Shown in pieces: positions 1-7,509 of a DNA stretch of 10,497 bases. Every line of letters begins with the position of its first letter. Position 1 is the first letter of the stretch. The notes under the pieces are model-generated. The model saw only the letters and a list, made by a program, of their open reading frames with translations, ran no database searches and was not told the origin of the DNA. This DNA is from CADEDH01 sp047971245 (GTDB taxonomy: Bacteria; Actinomycetota; Acidimicrobiia; Acidimicrobiales; SZUA-35). The DNA lies in assembly GCA_047971245.1 (NCBI GenBank), contig JBKDZN010000175.1:1-10497 (forward strand). Reading direction: 5' to 3'. The position numbers and the translations under genes are program-made.

Positions 1-30
1 GAGGGCGAGATCGAGCTGTTCAACAGCTGA
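1..30 (+). CDS. rplW: 50S ribosomal protein L23, C-terminal end (partial)
   Basis: Frame 1 from the first base reads EGEIELFNS followed by TGA at 28-30. L23 commonly ends in an acidic, hydrophobic strand of this kind, and rplW is the gene that normally precedes rplB in the S10 operon. Only nine residues are visible, so the call rests mainly on gene order. L23 sits at the peptide exit of the 50S subunit and docks trigger factor and SRP. The rplB start follows after eight bases, and its ribosome binding site (AGGA, 30-33) overlaps this stop codon. Confidence 0.75.
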   Translation, partial: EGEIELFNS

Positions 31-38
31 GGACCACG

Positions 39-875
<837 letters not shown>

Positions 876-877
876 TC

Positions 878-1156
878 ATGCCGCGAAGCCTGAAGAAAGG
901 TCCGTTCGTCGACGAGCATCTGCTCAAGAAGGTGGACGAGATCAACGAATCCAAGGACAAGCGGGTGATCAAGACCTGGTCCCGCCGCTCCACCATCATC
1001 CCCGACATGGTCGGGTTGACCATCGCCGTTCACGACGGGCGCAAGCATCAGCCGGTGTACATCACCGAGTCGATGGTCGGACACAAGCTGGGCGAGTTCT
1101 CGCCGACGCGGACCTTCAAGTTCCACGCCGGCCAGGAACGGTCGGGGCGGCGCTGA
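878..1156 (+). CDS. rpsS: 30S ribosomal protein S19
   Basis: S19 binds 16S rRNA in the 30S head together with S13 and contacts the A-site region. The 92 residues and the start MPRSLKKGPFVDEHLLKKV are diagnostic. The core includes KTWSRRSTIIPDMVG and the conserved HDGRKHQPVYI and GHKLGEFSPTRTF segments. The C-terminus is basic (GQERSGRR). The ATG at 878 is preceded by GGAGG at 868-872. Its TGA stop (1154-1156) shares its last base with the ATG of rplV, so the two are probably translationally coupled. Confidence 0.98.
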   Translation: MPRSLKKGPFVDEHLLKKVDEINESKDKRVIKTWSRRSTIIPDMVGLTIAVHDGRKHQPVYITESMVGHKLGEFSPTRTFKFHAGQERSGRR

Positions 1157-1827
1157 TGGCCACCACCACCGAATCCCGCCCCGGCAGCCGGGCCCAGGTC
1201 CGCTATGTGCGGATGTCGGCCTCGAAGGTGCGGGTCGTCCTCGACCTGATCCGGGGCAAGCATGTGATCGAGGCCAGCCAGATTCTCGGGTTCAGCGAGC
1301 GTGGGGCAGCCGAGGTCGTCGGCAAGGGCCTGCGGTCCGCGGTGGCCAACGCCACCCACAACGAGGAGATCCCGGTCGACGAGCTGTTCGTCTCGGCCTG
1401 CTACGCCGATGAGGGCCCCAGCCTGCGGCGTTACCGGCCCCGGGCCCGGGGCCGGGCCGGCCGGATCCGCAAGCAGACCTGCCACATCACCATCGAGGTG
1501 CAGCGCTACAGCACCGAGGAGCTCGACGAGCAGCGCAACCGGGCCGAGCTCCGGGGGGCCACCAGCGCCCGGTCGGCCGACACCGACCGTCGCCGCCGGG
1601 TGGCCCGGAGCCGCCAGGCCGAGCAGCCGGAAGCACCCGCGGTGGAAGAACCCACAACCGCCGAGACCGTGGCGGAGGACACCGCTGACGCCGAGGCTCC
1701 GGCCACCGAGGCCCCGGTCGCCGAGAGCGCCGCCGAGGGGGCTCCGGCCCCGAGTGACGAGGCCGCCGCCGATCCGGTGGCCGACACCGTCGAATCAGGA
1801 ACCGACGAGACCGAGGAGACCAGCTGA
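1156..1827 (+). CDS. rplV: 50S ribosomal protein L22 with long acidic C-terminal extension
   Basis: L22 binds several 23S rRNA domains, and its long beta-hairpin lines the peptide exit tunnel. Residues 1-116 form the normal L22 core: VRYVRMSASKVRVVLDLIRG near 16-34, then the hairpin with RRYRPRARGRAGRIRKQTCH near 91-110. The protein is 223 residues, about twice the usual 110-120. After a basic charged linker (about 119-153), residues 154-223 have no Lys or Arg and 21 Asp/Glu among Ala, Pro and Thr, so they are probably disordered. The frame is open upstream to 736, but the ATG at 1156, overlapping the rpsS stop, gives the proper L22 N-terminus. The stop overlaps the rpsC start by one base. 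Confidence 0.96.
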   Translation: MATTTESRPGSRAQVRYVRMSASKVRVVLDLIRGKHVIEASQILGFSERGAAEVVGKGLRSAVANATHNEEIPVDELFVSACYADEGPSLRRYRPRARGRAGRIRKQTCHITIEVQRYSTEELDEQRNRAELRGATSARSADTDRRRRVARSRQAEQPEAPAVEEPTTAETVAEDTADAEAPATEAPVAESAAEGAPAPSDEAAADPVADTVESGTDETEETS

Positions 1828-2957
1828 TGGGACAGAAAGTCCACCCGTACGGCTTCCGTCTCGGTGTGATCACCGACTGGAAGTCGCGCTGGATCGCCGA
1901 CCGGCAGGAGTACCGGGATTACCTCCTGGAGGACTACCACATCCGCCGCTACCTGATGACCGAGCTTCCCAACGCGGCGATCAGCCGGGTCGAGGTGGAG
2001 CGCACCCGGGACCGTCTCCAGGTCGACGTGCACACGGCCCGTCCCGGCATCGTCATCGGACGGAAGGGCTCCGAGGCCGATCGGCTTCGTCAGGGCCTGA
2101 CCAAGCTGACCGGGAACCCTCGGGTCAAGCTGAACATCATCGAGATCAAGCAGCCCGAACTCGACGCCGCCCTGATCGCTCAGGGCGTCGCCGATCAGCT
2201 CGCCGGCCGGATGGCCTTCCGCCGGGCGATGAAGCGGGCCATGCAGAACGCCACCAAGGCCGGGGCCAAGGGCATCCGCATCCAGTCGTCGGGTCGTCTC
2301 GGCGGCGCCGAGATGGGCCGCACCGAGTGGTACCGCGAGGGCCGGGTGCCGTTGCACACCCTGCGGGCCGACGTCGACTACGGCCTGCGCGAGGCCCACA
2401 CGACCTACGGGCGCATCGGCGTCAAGGTGTGGCTCTACAAGGGCGACATCCTCCCGTACAAGGCCACCACCGACAAGGCGGCCAAGGAGGCCGCGATGGC
2501 GGTCGGTGAGGCCGCCGGCGCCGGCGATGCCCCCCGACCGGTGGTGTCGTCGTCCCGCCGGCCCCGCCAGGCCGCCGAGGCCCCGGCCCCGGCGCCCGCT
2601 CCGGCCCCGGTGGCCGAAGTGGTCGACGTGGTCGCCCCGGACGGGACCGTGGCCGAGGTCGCCGAGACGGTCGCTCCCGACGGGACGGTGACCGAGACGG
2701 TCGACATGGTCGCCCCGGACGGGACCGTGGCCGAGGTGACCGAGACGGTCGCTCCCGACGGGACGGTGACCGAGGTGGCAGACGTGGTGGCGCCCGACGG
2801 CACCGAGACCGTGGTGGTCGAGGAGGCCGCCCCCCTGATCAAGGAAGCCGACCCGGAGTTCGAACGACTCCTGGCCGAGGAGGAGGCGATCGAGGACAGC
2901 CTGAACAAGGGCAAGTCCACCGAGCCCCTGCACTTCCGTCCCGAGGACGGTGACTGA
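1827..2957 (+). CDS. rpsC: 30S ribosomal protein S3 with repeat-bearing C-terminal extension
   Basis: S3 lies at the mRNA entry channel of the 30S subunit and takes part in mRNA unwinding. The start MGQKVHPYGFRLG is classic. The type-II KH domain spans about residues 40-110 and has its GxxG loop at G78-RK-G81. The C-terminal S3 domain (about 120-212) contains SSGRLGGAEMGRTEWYREG and YGRIGVKVWLYKGDILP. The protein is 376 residues against about 210-280 usually. The extra 150 or so residues comprise an Ala/Pro stretch (250-262), five 13-residue repeats beginning VAPDGT (269-333), and an acidic end. The start is the ATG overlapping the rplV stop, with GAGGAG just upstream in rplV. The core is certain; the role of the tail is unknown. 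Confidence 0.97.
   Translation: MGQKVHPYGFRLGVITDWKSRWIADRQEYRDYLLEDYHIRRYLMTELPNAAISRVEVERTRDRLQVDVHTARPGIVIGRKGSEADRLRQGLTKLTGNPRVKLNIIEIKQPELDAALIAQGVADQLAGRMAFRRAMKRAMQNATKAGAKGIRIQSSGRLGGAEMGRTEWYREGRVPLHTLRADVDYGLREAHTTYGRIGVKVWLYKGDILPYKATTDKAAKEAAMAVGEAAGAGDAPRPVVSSSRRPRQAAEAPAPAPAPAPVAEVVDVVAPDGTVAEVAETVAPDGTVTETVDMVAPDGTVAEVTETVAPDGTVTEVADVVAPDGTETVVVEEAAPLIKEADPEFERLLAEEEAIEDSLNKGKSTEPLHFRPEDGD
2610..2825 (+). repeat. 39-base in-frame tandem repeat in the rpsC tail
   Basis: Five consecutive 39-base units begin at 2631, 2670, 2709, 2748 and 2787, each encoding 13 residues starting VAPDGT. A degenerate half unit (VAEVVDV, 2610-2630) precedes them. Odd and even units differ in sequence, so the array is better read as a 78-base dimer repeated twice (2631-2708 and 2709-2786), followed by a diverged fifth unit. 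By hand comparison the two dimers match at 71 of 78 positions. No Lys or Arg is encoded in the five units. Confidence 0.95.
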
Positions 2958-2959
2958 CG

Positions 2960-3382
2960 ATGTTGATGCCGCGCAAGGTGAAGCACCGCAAGACCCATCG
3001 GGGTCGGACCCGGGGCCAGGCCAAGGGGGCCACCACCGTCAACTACGGTGACTACGGCATCCAGGTGCTCGAACCGGGGTGGATCACTGCCCGACAGATC
3101 GAGGCCGCCCGTATCGCCATGACCCGTCACGTTCGCCGGGGCGGGAAGGTGTGGATCAACGTTTTCCCCGACAAGCCCGTCACGGCCAAGCCGGCCGAGA
3201 CCCGTATGGGTTCAGGCAAGGGCAACCCGGAGCACTGGGTGGCCGTGGTCCGCCCCGGACGGGTGGTGTTCGAACTGTCCTACCCCGATGACACCGTCGC
3301 CCGTGAAGCCCTGCGACGGGCCATCCAGAAGCTGCCGGTCAAGGCCCGGATCATCACACGAGTGGAGGGGTTCGATGGCTGA
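2960..3382 (+). CDS. rplP: 50S ribosomal protein L16
   Basis: L16 organises the A-site tRNA and peptidyl transferase region of the 50S subunit. The 140 residues begin MLMPRKVKHRKTHRG, the usual actinobacterial form, which supports the ATG at 2960 over the ATG two codons later. Conserved segments include FGxxGL-like NYGDYGIQVLEPGWITARQIEAAR (given here only in part), a central RRGGKVWINVFPDKPVT, and RMGSGKGNPEHWVAVV near residues 81-96. It begins two bases after the rpsC stop. Its own last eight bases overlap the start of rpmC, and GGAGGGG at 3364-3370 inside rplP serves as the rpmC ribosome binding site. Confidence 0.98.
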   Translation: MLMPRKVKHRKTHRGRTRGQAKGATTVNYGDYGIQVLEPGWITARQIEAARIAMTRHVRRGGKVWINVFPDKPVTAKPAETRMGSGKGNPEHWVAVVRPGRVVFELSYPDDTVAREALRRAIQKLPVKARIITRVEGFDG

Positions 3383-3608
3383 CGAGAAGCTGACCGACCT
3401 GGCAGACCAGAGCCTCATCGAGGAACTGGGCACCGCCAAGCGTGAACTGTTCAACCTGCGGTTCCAGCTGGCCACCGGCCAGTTGGAGAACACCGCCCGT
3501 ATGAACCAGGTGCGCAAGCACGTGGCCCGGGTCCGGACCGAGATCCGGAGCCGTGAGATCGCCGCCGCGGAGGCGGCCACCGCATCGACCACCCGAGGTG
3601 ACTCGTGA
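3375..3608 (+). CDS. rpmC: 50S ribosomal protein L29
   Basis: L29 is a small two-helix protein next to L23 at the tunnel exit. The 77 residues show the family pattern: an N-terminal helix with LTDLADQSLIEELGTAKREL, then LFNLRFQLATGQLEN and a second helix with VRKHVARVRTEI. About ten residues of Ala/Thr-rich sequence extend the C-terminus past the usual 60-70. The frame is open further upstream, but the ATG at 3375, five bases after GGAGGGG and overlapping rplP by eight bases, gives the expected N-terminus. The stop TGA (3606-3608) overlaps the rpsQ start. Confidence 0.96.
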   Translation: MADEKLTDLADQSLIEELGTAKRELFNLRFQLATGQLENTARMNQVRKHVARVRTEIRSREIAAAEAATASTTRGDS

Positions 3609-3931
3609 TGTCCGACCAGACGACCGAGAACGTCGCCACCGAAGCCCCGCCGGCCGGCGATCGCCCGGCCGCTACGGACCGGTCCCTCAGCCGGAAGACC
3701 CGGGATGGGCTGGTGGTGTCGACCAAGATGGACAAGACGGCCGTGGTCGAGGTGACCCGGCGGTCCCGCCATCCGCAGTACAACAAGACCGTTCAGCAGC
3801 GCAAGAAGTACTACGCCCACGACGAGGACAACACCCTCAACGTCGGTGACCGGGTCCGGATCATCGAGACCCGTCCCCTGTCGGCCAAGAAGCGTTGGCG
3901 GCTGCTCGAGATCCTGGAGCGGGCCCGATGA
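3608..3931 (+). CDS. rpsQ: 30S ribosomal protein S17
   Basis: S17 is a primary 16S rRNA-binding protein with an OB fold. The core begins near residue 28 (SRKTRDGLVVSTKMDKTAVV) and contains HPQYNKTVQQRKKYYAHDE and the C-terminal RPLSAKKRWRLLEILERAR. The protein is 107 residues. About 25 N-terminal residues rich in Thr, Ala, Glu and Pro come before the normal start of the family, as in other actinobacterial S17 proteins. I chose the ATG at 3608, which overlaps the rpmC stop by one base. A GTG directly before it at 3605 is also in frame and could be used instead, adding one residue. The last four bases overlap rplN as ATGA. Confidence 0.96.
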   Translation: MSDQTTENVATEAPPAGDRPAATDRSLSRKTRDGLVVSTKMDKTAVVEVTRRSRHPQYNKTVQQRKKYYAHDEDNTLNVGDRVRIIETRPLSAKKRWRLLEILERAR

Positions 3932-4296
3932 TCCAGCTGGAGAGCCGCCTGCGGGGGGCCGACAACTCCGGTGCCCGCGAGGTGCTGTGTATCAAGGTGC
4001 TGGGCGGATCCCGGCGGCGTTACGCCGGGATCGGCGACATCTTCGTGGCCACCGTCAAGGACGCCATCCCCGGGGCTGCGGTGAAGAAGGGCGACGTCGT
4101 GAAGTGCGTCGTGGTCCGCACCAAGAAGGAGCGTCGGCGTCCCGACGGTTCCTACATCCGTTTCGACGAGAACGCGGCCGTGCTGATCAACGAGCAGCAG
4201 CAGCCGCGCGGGACCCGCATCTTTGGCCCGGTGGGCCGGGAACTGCGGGACAAGCGCTTCATGCGTATCGTGTCGCTCGCCCCGGAGGTGTTGTGA
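3928..4296 (+). CDS. rplN: 50S ribosomal protein L14
   Basis: L14 lies on the 50S interface and forms an intersubunit bridge with 16S rRNA. The 122 residues equal the standard length. The start MIQLESRLRGADNSGAREV and the central VKKGDVVKCVVVRTKKERRR are diagnostic, as are FDENAAVLI and RIFGPVGRELRDK near the end. The open frame extends upstream to 3895, but the ATG at 3928, sharing ATGA with the rpsQ stop, gives the exact family N-terminus. In E. coli rplN opens the spc operon. Here the four-base overlap with rpsQ leaves no room for a separate promoter between genes, so S10 and spc are probably one transcription unit. Confidence 0.98.
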   Translation: MIQLESRLRGADNSGAREVLCIKVLGGSRRRYAGIGDIFVATVKDAIPGAAVKKGDVVKCVVVRTKKERRRPDGSYIRFDENAAVLINEQQQPRGTRIFGPVGRELRDKRFMRIVSLAPEVL

Positions 4297-4616
4297 TGAA
4301 GATCCGGAAGGGCGACACCGTACGTGTCCTGTCCGGCAAGGACCGTGACCGTGAGGGCCGGGTGCTCAAGGCGTTCCCGGCCAAGGGGACGGTCATCGTC
4401 GAAGGCGTCAACACCGCCAAGCGGCACACCAAGCCCCGCTCGGCCGAGGACCCCGGCGGGATCATCAACAAGGACATGCCGATCGACGTGTCGAACGTGG
4501 CCGTGCTGAGTCCCTCGGACGGCAAGCCGACCCGTATCGGCTACAAGGTCGTCGACGGCCGCAAGGTCCGTGTCTGCCGCCGCACCGGCGCCGAGATCCC
4601 GGAGGAGTCGTCATGA
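4296..4616 (+). CDS. rplX: 50S ribosomal protein L24
   Basis: L24 is an assembly-initiating protein that binds the 5' part of 23S rRNA. The N-terminal KOW motif is clear: MKIRKGDTVRVLSGKDRDREG at residues 1-21, followed by VIVEGVNTAKRHTKP. The middle has the usual GGIINKDMPIDVSNV, and the C-terminal part has GYKVVDGRKVRVCRRTG. The 106 residues fit the family (about 100-110). The frame is open far upstream, but only the ATG at 4296, overlapping the rplN stop by one base, gives the L24 N-terminus. The end overlaps rplE by four bases (ATGA). Confidence 0.97.
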   Translation: MKIRKGDTVRVLSGKDRDREGRVLKAFPAKGTVIVEGVNTAKRHTKPRSAEDPGGIINKDMPIDVSNVAVLSPSDGKPTRIGYKVVDGRKVRVCRRTGAEIPEESS

Positions 4617-5185
4617 CCGCCACCGACACCCGGCCCCGCCTCAAGGCCCGCTACTTCGACGAGATCCAGTCGGCCCTGCGAGGCCAGCTCGAGCTGGGGA
4701 ACATCATGCAGGTCCCCCGCCTGGAGAAGATCGTCATCAACATGGGTGTGGGCGAGGCCCTCACCAACTCCAAGAACCTGGAGTCGGCCATGGCCGATCT
4801 GACCCTGATCGCAGGTCAGAAACCGGTACCGACCCGGGCCAAGAAGTCCCTGGCCAGCTTCAAGCTGCGACAGGGCAACGCCATCGGCACCAAGGTGACC
4901 CTGCGGGGCGATCGGATGTGGGAGTTCTTCGACCGGCTCGTAACGCTGGCGATTCCCCGGATCCGTGACTTCCGTGGCCTCAACCCCCGGGCCTTCGACG
5001 GCCGGGGCAACTACACCTTCGGCCTGGCCGAACAGCTCATGTTCCCCGAGATCGACTACGACACCGTCGACACCCCCCGGGGGATGGACATCACGATCGT
5101 CACCACGGCAACCAACGATGCCGAAGGCCGAGCCCTGCTGGACGCCTTCGGTTTCCCGTTCCGTCGCGAAGGGCAGGCCCAGTAA
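4613..5185 (+). CDS. rplE: 50S ribosomal protein L5
   Basis: L5 binds 5S rRNA in the central protuberance and touches P-site tRNA and S13. At 190 residues it is slightly longer than the E. coli form and usual for actinobacteria. Diagnostic parts include VPRLEKIVINMGVGEA near residues 34-49, the GQKPVPTRAKKSLASFKLR segment and the GDRMWEFFDRLV helix. PRIRDFRGLNPRAFDGRGNY and the FPEIDYDTVD region follow. The ATG at 4613 follows GGAGGAG in the rplX end and overlaps the rplX stop. The TAA stop shares its last base with the rpsN ATG. Confidence 0.98.
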   Translation: MTATDTRPRLKARYFDEIQSALRGQLELGNIMQVPRLEKIVINMGVGEALTNSKNLESAMADLTLIAGQKPVPTRAKKSLASFKLRQGNAIGTKVTLRGDRMWEFFDRLVTLAIPRIRDFRGLNPRAFDGRGNYTFGLAEQLMFPEIDYDTVDTPRGMDITIVTTATNDAEGRALLDAFGFPFRREGQAQ

Positions 5186-5370
5186 TGGCCAAGAAGGCAC
5201 TGATCAACAAGCAGCGGCGCACGCCGAAGTTCAAGGTCCGGGCGTACACCCGGTGCCAGCGCTGTGGCCGGCCCCGGGCCGTCTACCGCCGCTTCAACCT
5301 GTGCCGGATCTGCTTCCGCGAAATGGCGCACGCCGGCGAAGTGCCGGGTGTGACCAAGGCCAGCTGGTGA
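5185..5370 (+). CDS. rpsN: 30S ribosomal protein S14, zinc-binding type
   Basis: S14 assembles late into the 30S head. The 61 residues are the short zinc-binding type (sometimes called type Z or rpsZ) rather than the roughly 100-residue zinc-free form. Cysteines at 24, 27, 40 and 43 make two CxxC pairs (CQRC and CRIC) for one zinc ion. The N-terminus MAKKALINKQRR and the C-terminus GVTKASW are typical. The start overlaps the rplE stop by one base (TAATG). Being within the spc operon, this is expected to be the primary S14 copy. Some actinobacteria also carry a zinc-independent paralogue elsewhere, which cannot be judged from this window. Confidence 0.98.
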   Translation: MAKKALINKQRRTPKFKVRAYTRCQRCGRPRAVYRRFNLCRICFREMAHAGEVPGVTKASW

Positions 5371-5388
5371 GAGGGACGGTGATCCGAA

Positions 5389-5793
5389 ATGTCTATGACT
5401 GACCCCATCGCCGACATGCTCACCCGCATCCGCAACGCCAATGTGGCGATGCACGACGAGGTGAGCATGCCGTCGTCGAAACTGAAGGTGGCGCTGGCCG
5501 AGGTTCTCCACTCCGAGGGCTACATCGGCGAGTTCCAGGCCGTCGACAATGTCGGCCGCCCCGGAGCCACCCTCACCATCAACATGAAGTACTCACCGGA
5601 GCGGGAACGGGTGATCAGCGGGATCAAGCGGATCTCGAAGCCCGGTCTCCGGGTCTACACCAAGAGCGACCAGATCCCCCGGGTTCTGGGCGGTCTCGGC
5701 GTGGCCGTGCTCTCGACCAGCAATGGACTCATCACCGACCGGGTGGCCCGCCAGGCCAAGGTCGGCGGCGAGGTCCTCTGCTACGTCTGGTAG
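5389..5793 (+). CDS. rpsH: 30S ribosomal protein S8
   Basis: S8 binds helix 21 of 16S rRNA and, in E. coli, represses the spc operon by binding its mRNA near rplE. The 134 residues contain MTDPIADMLTRIRNAN at the N-terminus, then KRISKPGLRVYTK in the middle. The C-terminal RNA-binding part has VLGGLGVAVLSTSNGLITD and ends GEVLCYVW. I chose the ATG at 5389, but the ATG at 5395, two codons on, is also possible. GAGGG at 5371-5375 is 13 bases from the first, which is long, so the exact start is slightly uncertain. The stop TAG is embedded in the rplF ribosome binding site. Confidence 0.97.
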   Translation: MSMTDPIADMLTRIRNANVAMHDEVSMPSSKLKVALAEVLHSEGYIGEFQAVDNVGRPGATLTINMKYSPERERVISGIKRISKPGLRVYTKSDQIPRVLGGLGVAVLSTSNGLITDRVARQAKVGGEVLCYVW

Positions 5794-5801
5794 GAGGAAC
5801 G

Positions 5802-6341
5802 ATGTCTCGCATCGGTAAGTCCCCCATCACCGTGCCGTCCGGCGTCGACGTGAAGCTCGACGGCGCCTCGGTCACGGTGAAAGGCCCCAAGGGTGAGCTG
5901 GTCCACGAGGTCCCGGCCGGGATCACCGTCGCCGTCGACGACGGCACCGTCACCGTGGATCGGGCCGACGACGAGCGCCAGAGCCGGGCCCTGCACGGCC
6001 TGACCCGCTCCCTGGTCAACAACATGGTCATCGGGGTGAGCGAAGGGTTCCGCAAGGACCTGGAGATCATCGGCGTCGGCTACCGGGCCATCGCCAAGGG
6101 CCCGGGCAAGCTGGAACTCGCCCTGGGTTTCAGCCATCCGGTCGTGGTCGATGCCCCCGACGGCATCACCTTCGACGTCCCGGAACCCACCAAGATCGGC
6201 GTGGTCGGCATCGACAAGCAGATCGTGGGTCAGGTTGCGGCCGAGATCCGCGCCCACCGCAAGCCCGAGCCCTACAAGGGCAAGGGGGTCCGCTACGTCG
6301 GCGAGCGGGTGATCCGCAAGGCCGGGAAGGCGAGCAAGTGA
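5802..6341 (+). CDS. rplF: 50S ribosomal protein L6
   Basis: L6 sits near the factor-binding site of the 50S subunit and has two repeated alpha/beta domains. The 179 residues equal the usual length. The start MSRIGKSPITVPSGVDV is diagnostic. Domain 1 contains VTVKGPKGEL, and the centre has GFRKDLEIIGVGYRA. Domain 2 ends with the conserved IRAHRKPEPYKGKGVRYV near residues 148-165. A strong ribosome binding site, AGGAGGA at 5792-5798, overlaps the rpsH stop, which is one of the clearest in the window. The stop TGA (6339-6341) overlaps the rplR start by one base. Confidence 0.98.
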   Translation: MSRIGKSPITVPSGVDVKLDGASVTVKGPKGELVHEVPAGITVAVDDGTVTVDRADDERQSRALHGLTRSLVNNMVIGVSEGFRKDLEIIGVGYRAIAKGPGKLELALGFSHPVVVDAPDGITFDVPEPTKIGVVGIDKQIVGQVAAEIRAHRKPEPYKGKGVRYVGERVIRKAGKASK

Positions 6342-6706
6342 TGTCAGCCAGGTCAAACCCCCACGCCGCTCGCCGTCGCCGTCAGCGCCGGGTCCGCAAG
6401 AAGGTGGTCGGCACGACGGAACGGCCCCGTCTGGCCGTGTTCCGCTCGAACCGCCACATCAGTGCCCAGATCATCGACGACTCCCGGGGTCACACCCTGG
6501 CCGCGGCGTCGTCCTACGAGAGCGCGGTCCGTGGGGCCGGCTCCACCGGATCGAAGACCGCGGCCGACGCGGTCGGCCGGCTGCTCGGCGAGCGGGCCGG
6601 CGACGCCGGAGTCAAGGCCGTGGTGTTCGACCGCGGTGGGAATCGCTACCACGGGCGAGTGGCGGCCCTGGCCGACGGCGCCCGCGCCGCCGGACTCGAG
6701 TTCTAG
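6341..6706 (+). CDS. rplR: 50S ribosomal protein L18
   Basis: L18 binds 5S rRNA beside L5. The 121 residues show a basic, Arg-rich N-terminus (about residues 8-22) followed by the family signature TERPRLAVFRSNRHISAQIID. The C-terminal domain has VVFDRGGNRYHGRVAALADGAR (quoted in part) and ends AAGLEF, the usual L18 end. I chose the ATG at 6341, which overlaps the rplF stop. The GTG directly before it at 6338 is in frame and would add one residue. The stop TAG (6704-6706) runs into the AGGAGA ribosome binding site of rpsE. Confidence 0.97.
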   Translation: MSARSNPHAARRRRQRRVRKKVVGTTERPRLAVFRSNRHISAQIIDDSRGHTLAAASSYESAVRGAGSTGSKTAADAVGRLLGERAGDAGVKAVVFDRGGNRYHGRVAALADGARAAGLEF

Positions 6707-6715
6707 GAGAGAGAC

Positions 6716-7294
6716 ATGGCCAACGATCGCAACGATCGCGGTGACGGTCGGGAATCCCGAGTCATCACCATCAACCGGGTGGCCAAGGTGGTCAAGGGTG
6801 GCCGCCGGTTCGCCTTCACCGCCCTGGTCGTGCTCGGTGACGGCAACGGCCGGGTGGGCCTCGGCTACGGCAAGGCGAAGGAGGTGCCCCTGGCCATCCA
6901 GAAGGGCACCGAGGAAGCCCGCCGCCTGATGTTCGAGGTCCCGATGGCGGGCGGCACCGTGACCCATCCCATCATCGGTGAGCAGGGGGCGGGCCGTGTC
7001 CTGTTGAAGCCCGCCGCCCCCGGTACCGGCGTGATCGCCGGTGGCGCGGCTCGGGCCGTGCTGGAAGAGGCCGGCATCAGCGACGTGCTGTGCAAGTCGC
7101 TCGGGTCGGCCAACCAGATCAATGTGGCCCGGGCGACGATCAACGCCCTGGCCAACCTGAAGCGGCCCGACGAGGTGGCCCGGCTGCGCGGCTTGGACGC
7201 CAGCGAGTTCACCCCCAAGGGGATGCTCGAGGCCTACAACGAACGGAAGCGGTCGATGGCGCTCGCCTCGACCGACGGCACGGAGGACCGGTGA
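6716..7294 (+). CDS. rpsE: 30S ribosomal protein S5
   Basis: S5 acts in decoding fidelity and, with S3 and S4, at the mRNA entry. The N-terminal double-stranded RNA-binding domain runs through INRVAKVVKGGRRFAFTALV and GDGNGRVGLGYGKAKEVP. The C-terminal domain has GAGRVLLKPAAPGTGVIAGG, followed by the AVLEEAGISDVLCKSLGS region. The 192 residues include a short hydrophilic N-terminus (MANDRNDRGDGRE) and a polar end. The ATG at 6716 has AGGAGA five bases upstream (6705-6710). The TGA stop shares its last base with the rpmD start. Confidence 0.98.
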   Translation: MANDRNDRGDGRESRVITINRVAKVVKGGRRFAFTALVVLGDGNGRVGLGYGKAKEVPLAIQKGTEEARRLMFEVPMAGGTVTHPIIGEQGAGRVLLKPAAPGTGVIAGGAARAVLEEAGISDVLCKSLGSANQINVARATINALANLKRPDEVARLRGLDASEFTPKGMLEAYNERKRSMALASTDGTEDR

Positions 7295-7509
7295 TGCCGG
7301 ACCAGCTCGAAGTAACCCAGGTCCGGTCCGCGATCGGTAGCAAGCCCAAGCAGCGGGGTTGCCTGCGCGCCTTGGGCCTGGGCCGGATCGGCCGCACCAA
7401 TGTGCTGCCCGACCGCCCCGAGATCCGCGGCATCATCGCCCGGGTCCCGCATCTCGTCGAGGTGCGCCCGGTCGGTGGGGTCGCCGCCCAGGAGGACGCA
7501 GAGGCATGA
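7294..7509 (+). CDS. rpmD: 50S ribosomal protein L30
   Basis: L30 is a small, non-universal 23S-binding protein. After MPDQ, the sequence LEVTQVRSAIGSKPKQRGCL followed by RALGLGRIGRTNVLPD matches the L30 fold. The family end is the region GIIARVPHLVEVRPV. At 71 residues it is about ten longer than E. coli L30, because of a small C-terminal Ala/Glu tail. The frame is open upstream, but the ATG at 7294, overlapping the rpsE stop by one base, gives the family start. The stop overlaps rplO by four bases (ATGA). The position between rpsE and rplO is canonical. Confidence 0.96.
   Translation: MPDQLEVTQVRSAIGSKPKQRGCLRALGLGRIGRTNVLPDRPEIRGIIARVPHLVEVRPVGGVAAQEDAEA

Noticed and set aside
2631..2825. 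Regularly spaced repeats considered as a CRISPR-like or other repeat locus.
   Set aside because: The repeats are contiguous, in frame, a multiple of three in length and inside rpsC, so they are a protein repeat.
1506..2933. Open frame of 475 codons on the minus strand opposite rplV and rpsC, with repeated residues.
   Set aside because: Its repeats only mirror the S3 tail repeats on the other strand. The conserved S3 and L22 on the + strand explain the region.
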